DNA from: Apostichopus japonicus
Lineage: Eukaryota > Echinodermata > Holothuroidea > Aspidochirotida > Stichopodidae
DNA length: 64,000 nt
NCBI RefSeq assembly: GCF_037975245.1
Contig: NC_092581.1
Coordinates: 19,118,303-19,182,302 of the forward strand
Reading direction: 5' to 3'
The notes beneath the pieces were generated by a model. That model had not been told where the DNA came from and did no database searches. It saw only the letters and a program-made list of their open reading frames with translations. Both the position numbers and the translations under genes were made by a program. Shown here piece after piece: positions 63,785 to 64,000 of the stretch (its first letter is position 1; every line of letters starts with the position of its first letter).

Positions 63785-64000
63785 GTAAGTGACGTCATTG
63801 TCATGGGGTAGTTACGTTTCCTTCCTAACGTACAGGATGGTTAAACATGTAGATTATACGTACATCCTATATGAGATATGTGTAATAATGATTATGACGT
63901 TCATGATGATGATACGATGACGAAGCATATTACCTCAAAATGAAAGCTCGTTTTTACTCAACTGTTTCCGCATTACTATCCCAGTTTCAATGTAGTTCTG

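Overview
This window is genomic DNA from an animal, most likely a marine invertebrate deuterostome (echinoderm-like; the species cannot be fixed from sequence alone). Genes are split by GT-AG introns and separated by long AT-rich stretches. Five gene loci can be read, and the rest is dominated by mobile-element debris, minisatellites and homopolymer or dinucleotide tracts. No bacterial features, CRISPR arrays, rRNA or convincing functional tRNA genes were seen.

Layout, left to right. (1) 516-3789, minus: five exons of an FMN-dependent 2-hydroxyacid oxidase (HAO family), with its C-terminus beyond the left edge. (2) 3.8-15.3 kb: no host gene recognised; a BglII-site-like palindromic repeat field (5.2-5.6 kb), one end of a foldback element (6.29 kb), a decayed Penelope-like retroelement (7.3-8.2 kb) and short tandem duplications. 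(3) 15973-28192, minus: a DHHC palmitoyltransferase of the ZDHHC9/14/18 group, with introns full of hAT-like repeats, a tRNA-derived SINE, a ~1.3 kb minisatellite, LINE 3' ends and a MITE. (4) 29.6-30.5 kb: a shared upstream region split by a 208-bp hAT MITE. (5) 30503-32427, plus: TMEM242, divergent from the ZDHHC gene. (6) 36880-38370 and 43967-45505, plus: two paralogous single-coding-exon LRR-Ig transmembrane proteins. (7) 54190 to the right edge, plus: five exons of a PH-domain protein whose fourth exon carries an actin capping-protein-interaction motif, best matching PLEKHO1/CKIP-1.

The genes do not form an operon-like unit. The one probable functional linkage is the divergent ZDHHC-TMEM242 pair, an arrangement I also recall for human ZDHHC14-TMEM242. 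The two LRR-Ig genes are tandem duplicates; one has lost the canonical Ig disulfide. The most unusual structures are a perfect 54-bp palindrome flanked by 8-bp direct repeats, and a 355-bp foldback element with perfect 32-bp ends, an 8-bp target duplication and a 16-bp terminus shared with a second locus. All exon models come from reading splice sites, phase and family similarity by eye; no alignment or transcript data were available.
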